A DNA stretch of 64,000 bases from Tenacibaculum gallaicum (GCF_003387615.1 NZ_QUNS01000009.1:53712-117711), one strand, 5' to 3'. Shown: positions 48,776-57,252, counted from the first letter of the stretch. The notes: generated by a model from the letters alone, not told the origin. Numbers and translations: made by a program.

Positions 48776-49384
48776 TTATTCACTTTCTTTAATAATTTTT
48801 CGAATCCATTCATTAGGAGTCATATCTATGGTGAGGTTTATACGCTCTTTATCCCCGTTATTAATAACTTTATGAGGATCTGTAAGTCGCATATACCAAC
48901 ATTCTCCTGGTTCCATTAATACAGGAGTATCATTTAAATAAAAAGTTACATTTTCATTGTTAAGAATAGGAATGGTAAGACGAATCACCGATTTTTCAAC
49001 CTCTAAACCTAAAGTAGGATCTGTGTGTTCTTTTACTGTTGAATGTGGAGCTAACCGAAGCACTCGAACTAAGTTTACAGTGGTGTTTTCTTTAAAAAAA
49101 TCGATTACACTGGTTAAATACGGAGACTTTTTTAAAGCATTAGTGTCTAGCCAATCTGTCCACGAACCGTCTGCGTAATCATCTGCAGGAGGAGGGAAAG
49201 GTAATGAAGTGTCAACTAAGTGTGCAGGCGACCGTAAAGGAATTACATCGTAATATTCAAAGTTGTCTAACTGTAGCGCTTTTGCTTCTTCAAGCATTTT
49301 AGCTGTTTCAAAATTAAAAGGGAGTTTAATACGATCACTAAACGTATCATTTGTAGAGATGGGAGTAGTGTCAGTTGTTTGCAT
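48776..49384 (-). CDS. Aspartyl/asparaginyl beta-hydroxylase-like protein
   Basis: A 202-residue protein with the double-stranded beta-helix fold of Asp/Asn hydroxylases (2-oxoglutarate/Fe(II) dioxygenases): VLRLAPHSTVKEHTDPTLG contains the first metal-binding His and Asp, VIRLTIPILN and FYLNDTPVLMEPGECWYMR follow, and DPHKVINNGDKERINLTID holds the distal His and the 2-oxoglutarate-binding Arg. Substrate unknown. It is monocistronic. Confidence 0.88.
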   Translation of the reverse strand: MQTTDTTPISTNDTFSDRIKLPFNFETAKMLEEAKALQLDNFEYYDVIPLRSPAHLVDTSLPFPPPADDYADGSWTDWLDTNALKKSPYLTSVIDFFKENTTVNLVRVLRLAPHSTVKEHTDPTLGLEVEKSVIRLTIPILNNENVTFYLNDTPVLMEPGECWYMRLTDPHKVINNGDKERINLTIDMTPNEWIRKIIKESE

Positions 49385-49445
49385 ATAATAGTTTTATAAA
49401 AGTTTAGGTTAGTATATTAAGTGTTTATAGTTTTATGTATGCATA

Positions 49446-49930
49446 TTATTGTAATCTTTTCTCATAAAGGTTGTTAATTGATAAAGGTAACTCTTTCGTA
49501 CCAACTTTTACAAAACCCATTTTTTCGTAGTAGTTACAAAGTTTTTGGTTTTTTGAGTCAGCATCAAGTCTTAAATATAAACAGTTACTCTCTTTTGCAT
49601 CACTTTAGCTCCAATACCGTAACCATTATATTTTTCTTTAATAACTAAAGAATGGACATATGTAGCTTTTTCATTTTGTTTACCCCAGTATAATAAGTCT
49701 TTATTCAGTACTCTAACCATGCCTAAGCGTTTATCGTCTAAGTTATAAATAAAAAAGAACTCATTATTAAGAATACCCTCTTCTACCCATTTTATTTTTT
49801 GTTGAGGTGGATTTTTCCAATACTGCCAATGATCAATATTCATTTTACTAATTTTTTCAGCAGCCTCTTTAAATAAGTTTAAGACAATTTCTTTCTCACT
49901 AATTTTTATTTGATGAAGTGTAATATTCAT
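49446..49930 (-). pseudogene. GNAT acetyltransferase, broken by a frameshift/deletion
   Basis: The N-terminal frame (start ATG 49930, MNITLHQIKISEK) runs through GIGAKVMQ and stops at 49571. The remaining C-terminal half of the GNAT fold, A-K-E-S-N-C-L-Y-L-R-L-D-A-D then NYYEKMGFVKVGTKELPLS, continues in another frame to a TAA at 49446. A short deletion at about 49595-49600 is the likely cause, since the usual linker between the acetyl-CoA loop and the LRLD strand is also missing. Non-functional unless rescued. Confidence 0.75.
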
Positions 49931-49952
49931 TGGTTTAATTTTTTCAGATAAA

Positions 49953-50867
49953 TTAAAAACAAGTATCACTTAGTTTTTGACTATCAGATTTATAAATAGT
50001 AGGTATTGTTTGGTCTGCATTAATTTTAATACAAGCTAAGTCAGGGTTTCTATCTACTCTCAAATCTTCTAGTTTTAGATTGTTACTAACATCTAAATTG
50101 GTAAGTGAATTACTAGTGATGTAGAGGTACTTTAAATTACTAATGGTACTAATATTAATTGCTGTTATTTTGTTGTCTGATATTAATAGAGTTTCAAGAG
50201 AAGTATTAGTATTTATTGAGGTAATTTTATTGCTTGTAAGTATAGCACTTTTTAAGTTCAGTGCATTTTCAGCATCAAATGAAGTTAATAAATTGTTGCT
50301 CATCATTAATGTTTCTAAAGACTCATTAGTGACGCTAAATTTAGTTAGGAAGTTATAAGATAAATTTAAACCTTTTAATTTGGTAGCTTTAGCTAAGCCT
50401 ATAAAAGAAGTAAGGTCGTTTGCATGAATATCTACTAAAGTAAGATTAGGATTGTTACTAATATCAATCGTAGTTAAATAGTTAGCATTCAAGTACAGTG
50501 TATCTAGTTTTGTGTTTGAACTTAGGTCTATAGTTTCAATTTTTTGTCCAGCAGCTGATAAAAAAGTTAAGTTAGAAAAAGCTTCAATACCTGTTAGGTC
50601 ACTAGTTTCACCAAAGCTACCATTTAAGTTTAAATTTAATCGAGTAACTTTTTTAGCATCTTCTTTTAATATTTTTTGATTAATAATACCATCACTATCC
50701 AAGTTTTGTTCTACCAATATAGCTTCAAAGTGTTTGTCAGGAATGGTAATGTAAGTTTCATTTCCTATATCAGCAACTTCATCATCACTAGAACATGAAA
50801 CAAAAATAGATAAGATTAAGACAAGTACGGTGTAAACAATTTTGTGTTTTAAAAATATGGACTTCAT
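49953..50867 (-). CDS. Leucine-rich-repeat lipoprotein
   Basis: A 304-residue lipoprotein (lipobox FVSC, Cys25, followed by SSDDE, a pattern associated with surface export). Residues 45-75 have a short leader typical of these proteins (IPDKHFEAILVEQNLDSDG), then about nine LRRs of 20-23 residues of the internalin-like type (LDTLYLNANYLTTIDISNN, LKYLYITSNSLTNLDVSNN). The C-terminus has a Cys pair (DLACIKIN, LSDTCF). It likely binds proteins at the cell surface; partner unknown. Confidence 0.88.
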   Translation of the reverse strand: MKSIFLKHKIVYTVLVLILSIFVSCSSDDEVADIGNETYITIPDKHFEAILVEQNLDSDGIINQKILKEDAKKVTRLNLNLNGSFGETSDLTGIEAFSNLTFLSAAGQKIETIDLSSNTKLDTLYLNANYLTTIDISNNPNLTLVDIHANDLTSFIGLAKATKLKGLNLSYNFLTKFSVTNESLETLMMSNNLLTSFDAENALNLKSAILTSNKITSINTNTSLETLLISDNKITAINISTISNLKYLYITSNSLTNLDVSNNLKLEDLRVDRNPDLACIKINADQTIPTIYKSDSQKLSDTCF

Positions 50868-50926
50868 AAGTTGTTTAATTTTTTTAAGCGTAGTTTATAT
50901 TTTAATGTTTTATGAGATATTAGTTA

Positions 50927-51364
50927 TTATTTTAAATGCATGTGTAAAATAGGATAAGGTTTACCAGAGGAGTCCACTTCAGAACGTTTTATGGTTTCAA
51001 AACCAAAATGTTTGTAAAACCCTACAGCTTGTTCATTCTGCTCATTTACATCTACCTTATTTACATTCAATTTATCAAGTGAGTATTTTAGTAAGGTTTT
51101 ACCTACTTTTTTACCTCGATATTCAGGATGAATGAAAAGCATTTCTAAATTTTGCTCAGCAACACCTAAGAAGCCTATTATTTTATTGTTAATCTTAATA
51201 CATTTTAATTCTACCGCATCCAAATATGTATTCAAAATAAGAGGTTTAAAATATGCAATGTCTTCTTCTTTTAAAAAATGATGTGTCGCCCTAACGGAAG
51301 CTTCCCATAAGTCAACTACTTCTTGATATTCAGATTTGTTTATATTATCTATTTTATAATTCAT
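50927..51364 (-). CDS. GNAT-family N-acetyltransferase
   Basis: A 145-residue acetyltransferase with the acetyl-CoA motif LFIHPEYRGKKVGKTLLKY (R/Q-x-x-G-x-G/A variant RGKKVG) and the C-terminal NEQAVGFYKHFGFETIKRSE. N-terminal VVDLWEASVRATHHFL resembles YjaB/PanZ-like GNATs. Substrate unknown. It is complete, unlike the neighbouring GNAT. Confidence 0.88.
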   Translation of the reverse strand: MNYKIDNINKSEYQEVVDLWEASVRATHHFLKEEDIAYFKPLILNTYLDAVELKCIKINNKIIGFLGVAEQNLEMLFIHPEYRGKKVGKTLLKYSLDKLNVNKVDVNEQNEQAVGFYKHFGFETIKRSEVDSSGKPYPILHMHLK

Positions 51365-51455
51365 TATATAAGCTTAATTAATTTATTAACTATCCTCAGA
51401 AGTGAAGGGAGAAGATTAGTTTTTTACAATTTTTATTCTAGCAATAAAAATACAA

Positions 51456-51498
51456 AAAGCGACTCTGATGATTTATCAGAGCCGCTGTTATTTTTTTG
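51456..51498. terminator. Intrinsic terminator
   Basis: AAAGCGACTCTGAT/ATCAGAGCCGCT stem with one mismatch around loop GATTT; T run on both strands. It mainly serves the minus-strand DUF1348 gene. Confidence 0.75.
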
Positions 51499-51516
51499 CT
51501 AAAAAAGATGATTCTT

Positions 51517-51927
51517 TTAAAGATACCTATCAACCTCCTCTATTTCAAGGTCGTTAATACTAGCATATCTTTTTTTCATTTGCCCATTATTGTCAAACTC
51601 CCAGTTTTCGTTACCGTAAGCTCTAAACCATTTGCCTTCTTTGTTTTTGTATTCATACTCAAATCGTACAGCAATCCTGTTTTCACAATGTGCCCAATAT
51701 TCTTTTTTTAGTTTATAATTAAATTCGTTCTGCCACTTTTTAGTTAAGAAGTTAACAATTTCTTCCCGACCATTAACGAATGTATCTCTATTTCTCCATT
51801 CACTATCAATAGTGTAAGCTAACGCTATCTTTTCTGGGTTTTGAGAGTTCCAAGCATCTTCTGCTAGTTGAATTTTTTCCTTTGCAGTTTCGAGAGTAAA
51901 AGGAGGGAGTGGATGTTTTTGTTCCAT
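51517..51927 (-). CDS. DUF1348 (NTF2-like) protein
   Basis: A 136-residue protein of the SnoaL/NTF2-like superfamily, DUF1348: [22 protein letters not shown] at the start, [21 protein letters not shown], then [20 protein letters not shown] and [20 protein letters not shown]. The family is widespread; no reaction is assigned. It is 6 bases downstream of the TetR gene and thus under the same promoter. Confidence 0.88.
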   Translation of the reverse strand: MEQKHPLPPFTLETAKEKIQLAEDAWNSQNPEKIALAYTIDSEWRNRDTFVNGREEIVNFLTKKWQNEFNYKLKKEYWAHCENRIAVRFEYEYKNKEGKWFRAYGNENWEFDNNGQMKKRYASINDLEIEEVDRYL

Positions 51928-51933
51928 ATTATT

Positions 51934-52458
51934 TTATAGTAAGTTTTTTATAATTTCTTTTGATTTGTGTACTATTTTGTTTGACTTAAAGAGTTGACTT
52001 TCTATAATGGCACTTTCAAAAAGCAGATAAATATGCGTAGCAAGTAATTCGTTGTCTACTAATTCTTGAAAAAAAGTATTTAATTCTTTTTTATGTGATT
52101 GAATTACTATCAGAATAGTTTCCTGCTCTTTAGAAATTTCTGATAAAATATTTAAAAAGCTACAACCTCTAAAATTCTCTTTTGTATTCATATGAATTAC
52201 AAAATCGAAAGCAAGTAATATTCTGTCTTTTGAGTTTTTACTTTTTGAAGTAAACTTAAAGAGTTCTTTAAACCAAAACTCGTGCCTGTTGTTTAAAAAA
52301 TCAACACATAAGGCATTCTTTGATTTAAAGTGCTGATAAAAACTTGCTTTTGCAACTTTAGCTTCTTTAATAACTTGGTTAATACCAGTACTGTTATAGC
52401 CTTGTTGATGGAATAAATGTGCTACTGTTTCTAAAATACGTTCTCTAGGGCTACTCAT
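51934..52458 (-). CDS. TetR-family repressor (TetR1)
   Basis: A 174-residue regulator with an N-terminal helix-turn-helix (residues 5-50: RILETVAHLFHQQGYNSTGI, AKVAKASFYQHFKSKNALC). The frame extends to a TTG at 52476; the ATG at 52458 is chosen. Its own promoter contains the palindrome ACAGACAAGTCTGT over the -33 TTG, so it probably represses itself and the DUF1348 gene. It is divergent from the SDR gene and could affect it too. Confidence 0.88.
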   Translation of the reverse strand: MSSPRERILETVAHLFHQQGYNSTGINQVIKEAKVAKASFYQHFKSKNALCVDFLNNRHEFWFKELFKFTSKSKNSKDRILLAFDFVIHMNTKENFRGCSFLNILSEISKEQETILIVIQSHKKELNTFFQELVDNELLATHIYLLFESAIIESQLFKSNKIVHKSKEIIKNLL

Positions 52459-52473
52459 GCTCTTAATTTTTGT

Positions 52474-52510
52474 CAAAGTTATGTAAATTTCTAAAAACAG
52501 ACAAGTCTGT
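52474..52510 (-). promoter_or_regulatory. TetR1 promoter and operator
   Basis: Minus strand: TTG (52502-52504), 20-base spacer, TAACTTTG (52474-52481). The TTG lies in the palindrome ACAGAC-AA-GTCTGT (52497-52510), which fits a TetR-type site. Confidence 0.65.
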
Positions 52511-52559
52511 TCGATTTCTTTTTTGACAGTTATGAAGATAAAATAAGTGTAAATTTAAT

Positions 52560-52611
52560 TTGGAACATTCGTTCTGTTATGTGTATGTTTGTAAACGGAA
52601 CGATTGTTCCA
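52560..52611 (+). promoter_or_regulatory. SDR promoter with two palindromic operators
   Basis: TTG (52560-52562), 21-base spacer, TATGTTTG (52584-52591). GGAACATTCGTTCT (52562-52575) overlaps -33 and GGAACGATTGTTCC (52598-52611) covers the start site. Both follow GGAAY-N4-GTTCC, also present before the TetR2 gene. Confidence 0.65.
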
Positions 52612-52641
52612 TAAAAAATATTAACTAAAAAAATAAAAACA

Positions 52642-53397
52642 ATGAGTACATTAAAAGGAAAAATAGCAGTTGTAACTGGAGGTAATAGTGGAATTGGGTT
52701 TGCATCTGCCCAAGAGTTAAAAAATCAAGGAGCAAAAGTTATTATTACAGGAAGAAACTCTAAAAAAGTTGAAGAAGCATCGCAAAAACTAGGAGTAAAA
52801 GGAATCGTTGCAGATGTTAAGAATATCTCTGCAATAGAGAGTTTAGTAGAGGAAGTTAGGAGTAACTTCAATAAAGTTGATATATTATTTGTAAATGCAG
52901 GTATTTTTCAACCAGCTCCAGTAGGGAGTATAAGCGAAGAAATGTTTGATCATCAAATGGCTATTAACTTTAAAGGGGCTGTATTTACGACCGAAAAATT
53001 CTTGCCAATTTTAAATGAGGGAGCATCAATTATAAATTTATCATCTATAAATGCTTATACCGGAATGCCAAGTACAGCTGTTTATGCAGCATCAAAAGCA
53101 GCGCTTAACTCTTATACCAGAACAGCAGCAACTGAATTAGCGCCAAGAAAAATAAGAATTAACTCGGTAAACCCTGGTCCAGTATCTACACCAATTTTTG
53201 AAAAAACAGGAATGGAAGAGGAGCAAATACAAGGTCTTGCTCAGGCCATTGAAAATCGTATTCCTTTAAAACGATTTGGACGACCAGAAGAAGTGGCTAA
53301 GCTTGTATCGTTTTTAGCATCAGATAATGCCTCTTTTATAACAGGAAGTGAATATAACATTGATGGAGGTACAAACATTAACCCGTTATTGAGCTAA
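52642..53397 (+). CDS. Short-chain dehydrogenase/reductase
   Basis: A 251-residue classical SDR. Cofactor motif TGGNSGIG (residues 12-19), NAG structural motif (FVNAG), catalytic Ser in LSSINAY, Tyr-x-x-x-Lys in VYAASKAAL, and the family's C-terminal [12 protein letters not shown]. The Arg/Lys pattern after strand 2 (GRNSKK) favours NADP(H). Substrate unknown. SDR beside TetR genes is a common arrangement for aldehyde/ketone stress genes. Two GGAAY-N4-GTTCC operators control it. Confidence 0.92.
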   Translation: MSTLKGKIAVVTGGNSGIGFASAQELKNQGAKVIITGRNSKKVEEASQKLGVKGIVADVKNISAIESLVEEVRSNFNKVDILFVNAGIFQPAPVGSISEEMFDHQMAINFKGAVFTTEKFLPILNEGASIINLSSINAYTGMPSTAVYAASKAALNSYTRTAATELAPRKIRINSVNPGPVSTPIFEKTGMEEEQIQGLAQAIENRIPLKRFGRPEEVAKLVSFLASDNASFITGSEYNIDGGTNINPLLS

Positions 53398-53413
53398 TTT
53401 TTTTTGAATATAT

Positions 53414-53444
53414 TTGGAATGACAGTTCCAATAAGCTAATTTTG
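53414..53444 (+). promoter_or_regulatory. TetR2 promoter and operator
   Basis: TTG (53414-53416), 20-base spacer, TAATTTTG (53437-53444). The palindrome TTGGAA-TGACAG-TTCCAA (53414-53431) covers the -33 box and includes GGAATGACAGTTCC, the third copy of the motif seen at the SDR promoter. Confidence 0.65.
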
Positions 53445-53474
53445 TGGAAGTGTAAACCACTTCCACATTTTTTT
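53444..53474 (+). terminator. Terminator of the SDR gene inside the TetR2 leader
   Basis: Nine-pair stem GTGGAAGTG/CACTTCCAC (53444-53452 with 53458-53466) followed by ATTTTTTT. It ends directly at the TetR2 ATG and starts on the last base of its -7 box, so one element does double duty. Confidence 0.75.
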
Positions 53475-54056
53475 ATGCCAAGAGTTAAATCATTTGATGA
53501 AAAAGAAGTACTAACCAAAGCAATGTGTTTGTTTTGGAAACAAGGTTATTCTGCTACTTCCGTACAAGATTTGGTATGCTACTTAGGAATAAACAGAGCA
53601 AGCTTATATGATACTTTTGGAGATAAAGAACAGCTATTTAAAAAATCTTTCGAGCTTTATAGAGCCACTACAAAGGAGGGACTAATAGAGTTTTTTAAAA
53701 ACCATCCGGATGTAAAAGAAGGATTTTCTAAGCTTTTTAATAAAGCTATAGATGAAGCTATTGTGGATGAAGATAAAAAAGGATGTTTTGTTGTAAATGC
53801 TACGACAGAACTTATTCCAAATGATGAAAGTTTGCAGAAAGTACTAATAGAAAATAAATGCGATTTCCAAAACTTATTTTACGAGTATTTGAAAGGAGGT
53901 AAACAAAGAGGTCAATTAAAGAACAGTCAAGATTTAAAAGCGATAGCTACTTTTCTTTACACACTTTACAATGGTATTCGAGTTGTTTCTAAAGTAAACC
54001 CTGATAAAAAAGAGTTATCAAATTCTATAAATATTGCCTTGTCTTTGTTGAGCTAA
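53475..54056 (+). CDS. TetR-family repressor (TetR2)
   Basis: A 193-residue regulator; helix-turn-helix in residues 8-52 (EVLTKAMCLFWKQGYSATSV, LGINRASLYDTFGDKEQLF), the arrangement of the AcrR/NemR-like group. A Cys in GCFVVNATTEL is typical of redox- or electrophile-sensing members. The frame is open from 53442, but the ATG at 53475 is preferred because the upstream codons lie in the terminator stem. It probably represses itself and the SDR gene through the shared GGAAY-N4-GTTCC palindromes. Confidence 0.9.
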   Translation: MPRVKSFDEKEVLTKAMCLFWKQGYSATSVQDLVCYLGINRASLYDTFGDKEQLFKKSFELYRATTKEGLIEFFKNHPDVKEGFSKLFNKAIDEAIVDEDKKGCFVVNATTELIPNDESLQKVLIENKCDFQNLFYEYLKGGKQRGQLKNSQDLKAIATFLYTLYNGIRVVSKVNPDKKELSNSINIALSLLS

Positions 54057-54639
54057 TCAAATAAGGTTGAGTAAAAAGTTATTTTTTTTTTAGGTTTTTG
54101 CCACTTAGCTATTAACTCAGTTATTCCTTTTTCAATACCAAGGTAATACTCTCCTTTTTTAAACTTAGGGATAATTGTTTTTTCGATTACATCTTTACAA
54201 ATTTCGTCTGTTAAAATGTGTTCTGTTCCAATGCCCGTAGAAATTCTTATTTTTCTTAAGGTTTTACTAAAAACAATAGTCAAACCGTTATTTTTTCTTT
54301 TTGTCCTACACCATTATAATTTGATAAGTCAATAGCGAATTGACTAAAATCGGTGTATTTCCCGATTGATTTAATAGAAACTATAGCTATTTGGTTGGAA
54401 GTCGTTTTCTCATATTCTCGAATTAACAAGGTTAACTTTTCCAGTTGTTCAATAGTGAAGAGAGATTCATAATCATTTACTACATTTTTTAGTGTAGGTA
54501 AATCACTTTCACCTAAATCGAATTTGGTAAATTCAGCTTTTGGTGGATTTGGATTTGATTCACTCTTCTCATTTTGTTGTAACTTACAGCTTGAAATTGT
54601 TAAAAAAGAGAGTATTATTATTTTAAAGGAAAGTTTCAT
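54053..54639 (-). pseudogene. TPM-domain lipoprotein, frameshifted
   Basis: Two abutting frames together make one TPM (YgcG-type) protein: the first (54639 to 54280) has a lipoprotein signal (ISSC, Cys18) and the TPM N-terminus up to GVGQKEK; the second resumes with N-N-G-L-T-I-V-F-S, then KIRISTGIGTEHILTDE and a C-terminal helix. The break falls in an A6 run on the minus strand (T6 at 54291-54296), where adding one A restores the family sequence GxGxKxxNNG. This is either a real inactivating slip, a phase-variable tract, or a sequencing error. Confidence 0.75.
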
Positions 54640-54739
54640 TTTTTATATAACTAAATTAGTAAATACATATTGAATAGAAGTCTGAGTTTTTCAGGAGTAG
54701 GTGAGTAGTAATTACTTGTAGTTAAGTTGCAAAAGAGTT
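54640..54739. repeat. Fragment of the dispersed intergenic repeat
   Basis: TTAGTAAATACA followed by TTGAATAGAAG and TTTTTCAGGAGTAGG: the inner part of the attC-like elements found further right, without clear end motifs. Resembles 59155-59216. Confidence 0.4.
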
Positions 54740-55396
54740 TTATTCATAATCAGGAATATTCAACCCTAAAATTATATCTCTGTTGGCAGTCCAAATACCA
54801 GCTTCCTTTTTAAGATGTATAATTCCAGAACCTCCTCGGTTTCTTTTTGATTGCTTTCTTTCTTCCGTAAGAGAAGGATCACTTTCAAAATGATAGCTGT
54901 CAATATAATAAGGTATTGTATTAGGCTCTTTTGCATAAATGTGTATGTGTTCTGGTTCTTGAGTTTTTGGATAAGATGCTGGTCTGAATGTGTAAAAAGT
55001 AAACTTCCCTCCTTTACCTGTTCTAAGCCAGCCTCTATGCTGTCCGTGTCTCTTTTCCCAACCAATAGGTTTTTCACTCGGTTGATAAATTCCATTTCTA
55101 TCTGTGTGATATATGTAGAGTACAACATTTTTCGCGGGTGTTTCCCCGTCTTTTTTAAATGCAATACCCGTTATTTTTAATTTTGGTTCATTCTCATGAA
55201 AACCAGGTAAAGTATCAATTGGTTTAGGTGCTATGTTGAGTATTTTATAATCCAACAAAGCTTTACAATCCTCGCAAGCCCCACCTACTTTTCTTTCTGT
55301 TTTAGTTTGCGATTGTCCTTTGCAGGAAGTTACAATTAGCGTTAAAAAAAGTATTCCTAAATAGTGTTTTAGTGTCTTGCATTTAGAAATCTGCAT
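54740..55396 (-). CDS. Intradiol-dioxygenase-like lipoprotein
   Basis: A 218-residue exported lipoprotein (lipobox VTSC, Cys23) with the fold of the protocatechuate dioxygenase beta chain: ITGIAFKKDGETPAKNVVLY, IYHTDRNGIYQPS (first Tyr region), GWLRTGKGGKFTFYTFRPA, PEHIHIYAK (His-x-His metal ligands). The longer frame to 55567 gives no signal peptide, so the ATG at 55396 is used. Bacteroidota encode many such exported dioxygenase-like proteins of unknown substrate. A second, truncated copy of its 3' end is found at 59049. Confidence 0.8.
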   Translation of the reverse strand: MQISKCKTLKHYLGILFLTLIVTSCKGQSQTKTERKVGGACEDCKALLDYKILNIAPKPIDTLPGFHENEPKLKITGIAFKKDGETPAKNVVLYIYHTDRNGIYQPSEKPIGWEKRHGQHRGWLRTGKGGKFTFYTFRPASYPKTQEPEHIHIYAKEPNTIPYYIDSYHFESDPSLTEERKQSKRNRGGSGIIHLKKEAGIWTANRDIILGLNIPDYE

Positions 55397-55432
55397 AACT
55401 GGTATAGTATTAGTTACGTTTAAAATACCTAA

Positions 55433-55670
55433 TTTAGTAAATACAAACCGAAGAAAAAAATCGAGAGTTTTTTTTGAAATAGGCGAGAATTTTATAAGTA
55501 AAGGGTAAGAGTAAAAAACTTGCTTTAATAGCGGTGTGTAATAAGTTACTAAAACAAGCTTTTGCAATTGTAAAAAGTGGATTACCGTATGATATGAACT
55601 ATAAAAGTACTTTGATATAAAATTTGTAAAATTTACTTGTTTTTTACCTCAGTTCTTTGTTACCCACAGT
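55433..55670. repeat. Partial attC-like intergenic element (S2)
   Basis: Contains the conserved block TTTAGTAAATACAAACCGAAGAAAA, and its right 88 bases (55573-55660) are colinear without gaps with 59843-59930, both ending CTCAGTTCTTTG before GTTA. Ends with GTTACCCACAG (55660-55670), inverse partner of TTGTGGCTAAC at 57112. Confidence 0.6.
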
Positions 55671-55684
55671 TATTCTTTCCTTCG

Positions 55685-56452
55685 TTATAAAATTACCTTA
55701 TATAAAATCGGTTGTGCACCAACATTATTAGCATAAAAATTGTCGAGTACATATTTCTTAAATGTCTTCTTGAAAATTAAGTCTGGTAAAATGTCTATAT
55801 ACTTATCCCATCTACAATGATTGACTATTGAATATGTCGTTTTGCTTTCATTTAAAGGGAATAATAAAGTCGAATTATCTAAATCGGTTTCCTTTTCAAA
55901 CCAACCTGCGGTGTATTCCCAAACCTTTAAATTTTGTTCTGTGCTTTCGGCTGAAAAATAATTAAAAAGAAATACACCTTGCTTTTTATGATTTACATTT
56001 CCAATTCTTTTTATGTTTGAAGCTGTCATTACTTGAGAATAACTAGACACTTTCTCTATTTCACTCAACATGATTTTATAAATGCTATGGTTTTTAATTT
56101 CTGAGCATATTTTTTCTGAAGAAACCTCAATTAAAATAACAAAATCAAATTTTGCCAAATGTATTTTATTTAAATTTTCCTTTACATATTCTCCCATTCC
56201 TGGTGGAATTATTGTAGCCTTAAAAAGGCTGATTTCAATCACACCATTAACTTGGTTTAACTCTTTACACCAATTTTTACATTGCTTAATGAGTTTTTTC
56301 TTTTTCGAACTCGTTACTATGAAAAATGGTGTATTTTTTTTATCAATTTCTGAAGCTATGTGAATGTAGTTTGAATTTGTAGGTTTTATTAGAGAAACCT
56401 TATCGTAATTCAGCTGTTTGTTTACTATTTTTAAATTATTGTTTTCAGTCAT
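55685..56452 (-). CDS. Hypothetical cytoplasmic protein in a cassette-like unit
   Basis: A 255-residue protein with no signal peptide or membrane helix and no family I recognise. It has an alpha/beta look (FFIVTSSKKKKLIKQC; FDFVILIEVSSEKICSEI; GVFLFNYFSAESTEQNLKVW; AGWFEKETDLDNSTLLFPL). Together with the Crp/Fnr gene (76 bases upstream) it sits between GTTACCCACAG (55660) and TTGTGGCTAAC (57112), which are inverse complements with two mismatches. This suggests the two genes were acquired as one unit. Function unknown. Confidence 0.7.
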   Translation of the reverse strand: MTENNNLKIVNKQLNYDKVSLIKPTNSNYIHIASEIDKKNTPFFIVTSSKKKKLIKQCKNWCKELNQVNGVIEISLFKATIIPPGMGEYVKENLNKIHLAKFDFVILIEVSSEKICSEIKNHSIYKIMLSEIEKVSSYSQVMTASNIKRIGNVNHKKQGVFLFNYFSAESTEQNLKVWEYTAGWFEKETDLDNSTLLFPLNESKTTYSIVNHCRWDKYIDILPDLIFKKTFKKYVLDNFYANNVGAQPILYKVIL

Positions 56453-56528
56453 TTGTTATAGTTTTTGAAAATACTCTAACAAATTTACAATGTGATTTTT
56501 CTACTTCTTTTAACAAATGATAAAAACG

Positions 56529-57092
56529 TTATTTATTTGCTCTAATTCTACTTAAAGAAACCTGTGTAATTCCTAAATAACTTGCTAAATCTCCTAAACT
56601 TATTCTTGGCAGTATTTGAGATTTTTTTGAAATAAAATTCGCATATCTTTTTTTGGCATCTTCTTCAAGAATTTCGCTTACACGTTCCATCATATTTAGG
56701 TTGGCAATTGTCATAAATTTCCGAAAAAAAGTCTCTAATGAATGATGTTTTAAACATAATTGTTCAAATTCATAAAAAGGTAATGAAAAATATTCTGTAT
56801 TTTCAATAGCAATTATTTCATATTTTGAATGTTGTTTAGAGGAATAACTTTCTATATCAGCAAACAATATATTTTCCGCAAAAAACCGCATTATAAATTC
56901 TTTTCCATCTCCATTAAAACAGAATTTTACAATCCCTTTTTTAATAAAAAATAATTCATTCGAATGTGAATTAACATTCAATAGAAAATCATTTTTTTTT
57001 ACCTTTTTAAATTTTATAATAGAATTTAAATCAATTATACAGTCATTATCAAGAGGTGATACTTTTTTACAAAAATTAATAAATTCTATCAT
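56529..57092 (-). CDS. Crp/Fnr-family regulator
   Basis: A 187-residue regulator. Cyclic-nucleotide-binding-type beta roll in residues 20-110 (FFIKKGIVKFCFNGDGKEFI, ILFADIESYSS) and a winged-helix segment at the C-terminus (ISLGDLASYLGITQVSLSRIR). There is no evident cAMP-binding Arg-Ser pair or Cys cluster for an iron-sulfur site, so the ligand is unknown. It likely regulates the gene next to it in the same unit. Confidence 0.85.
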   Translation of the reverse strand: MIEFINFCKKVSPLDNDCIIDLNSIIKFKKVKKNDFLLNVNSHSNELFFIKKGIVKFCFNGDGKEFIMRFFAENILFADIESYSSKQHSKYEIIAIENTEYFSLPFYEFEQLCLKHHSLETFFRKFMTIANLNMMERVSEILEEDAKKRYANFISKKSQILPRISLGDLASYLGITQVSLSRIRANK

Positions 57093-57113
57093 TTTAAGGT
57101 GTGAGTGGTAATT

Positions 57114-57252
57114 GTGGCTAACGTTTATGCATAAGGTTAACTGCGTGGTTAAGCACGTAATTTAGCAAATAAAAACCGAATAGAAAATCCGTGTGAGTTT
57201 TCGTAAGTAGGCTAGAAGTAAGCAATTAATTATACACTTCTTTGTTGTGTGC
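57114..57252. repeat. attC-like imperfect palindrome (S3)
   Basis: Runs from GTGGCTAAC (57114-57122) to GTTGTGTGC (57244-57252), 139 bases. Inner arms TTAACTGC (57137-57144) and GCAATTAA (57223-57230) pair with one mismatch; the loop contains TTTAGCAAATAAAAACCGAA. The pattern AAC - arm - loop - arm - GTT matches other sites in the region. Confidence 0.65.

Noticed and set aside
54740..55567. Longer start (55567) of the dioxygenase-like protein
   Set aside because: The extra 57 residues come from intergenic repeat sequence and hide a clean lipoprotein signal that begins at 55396.
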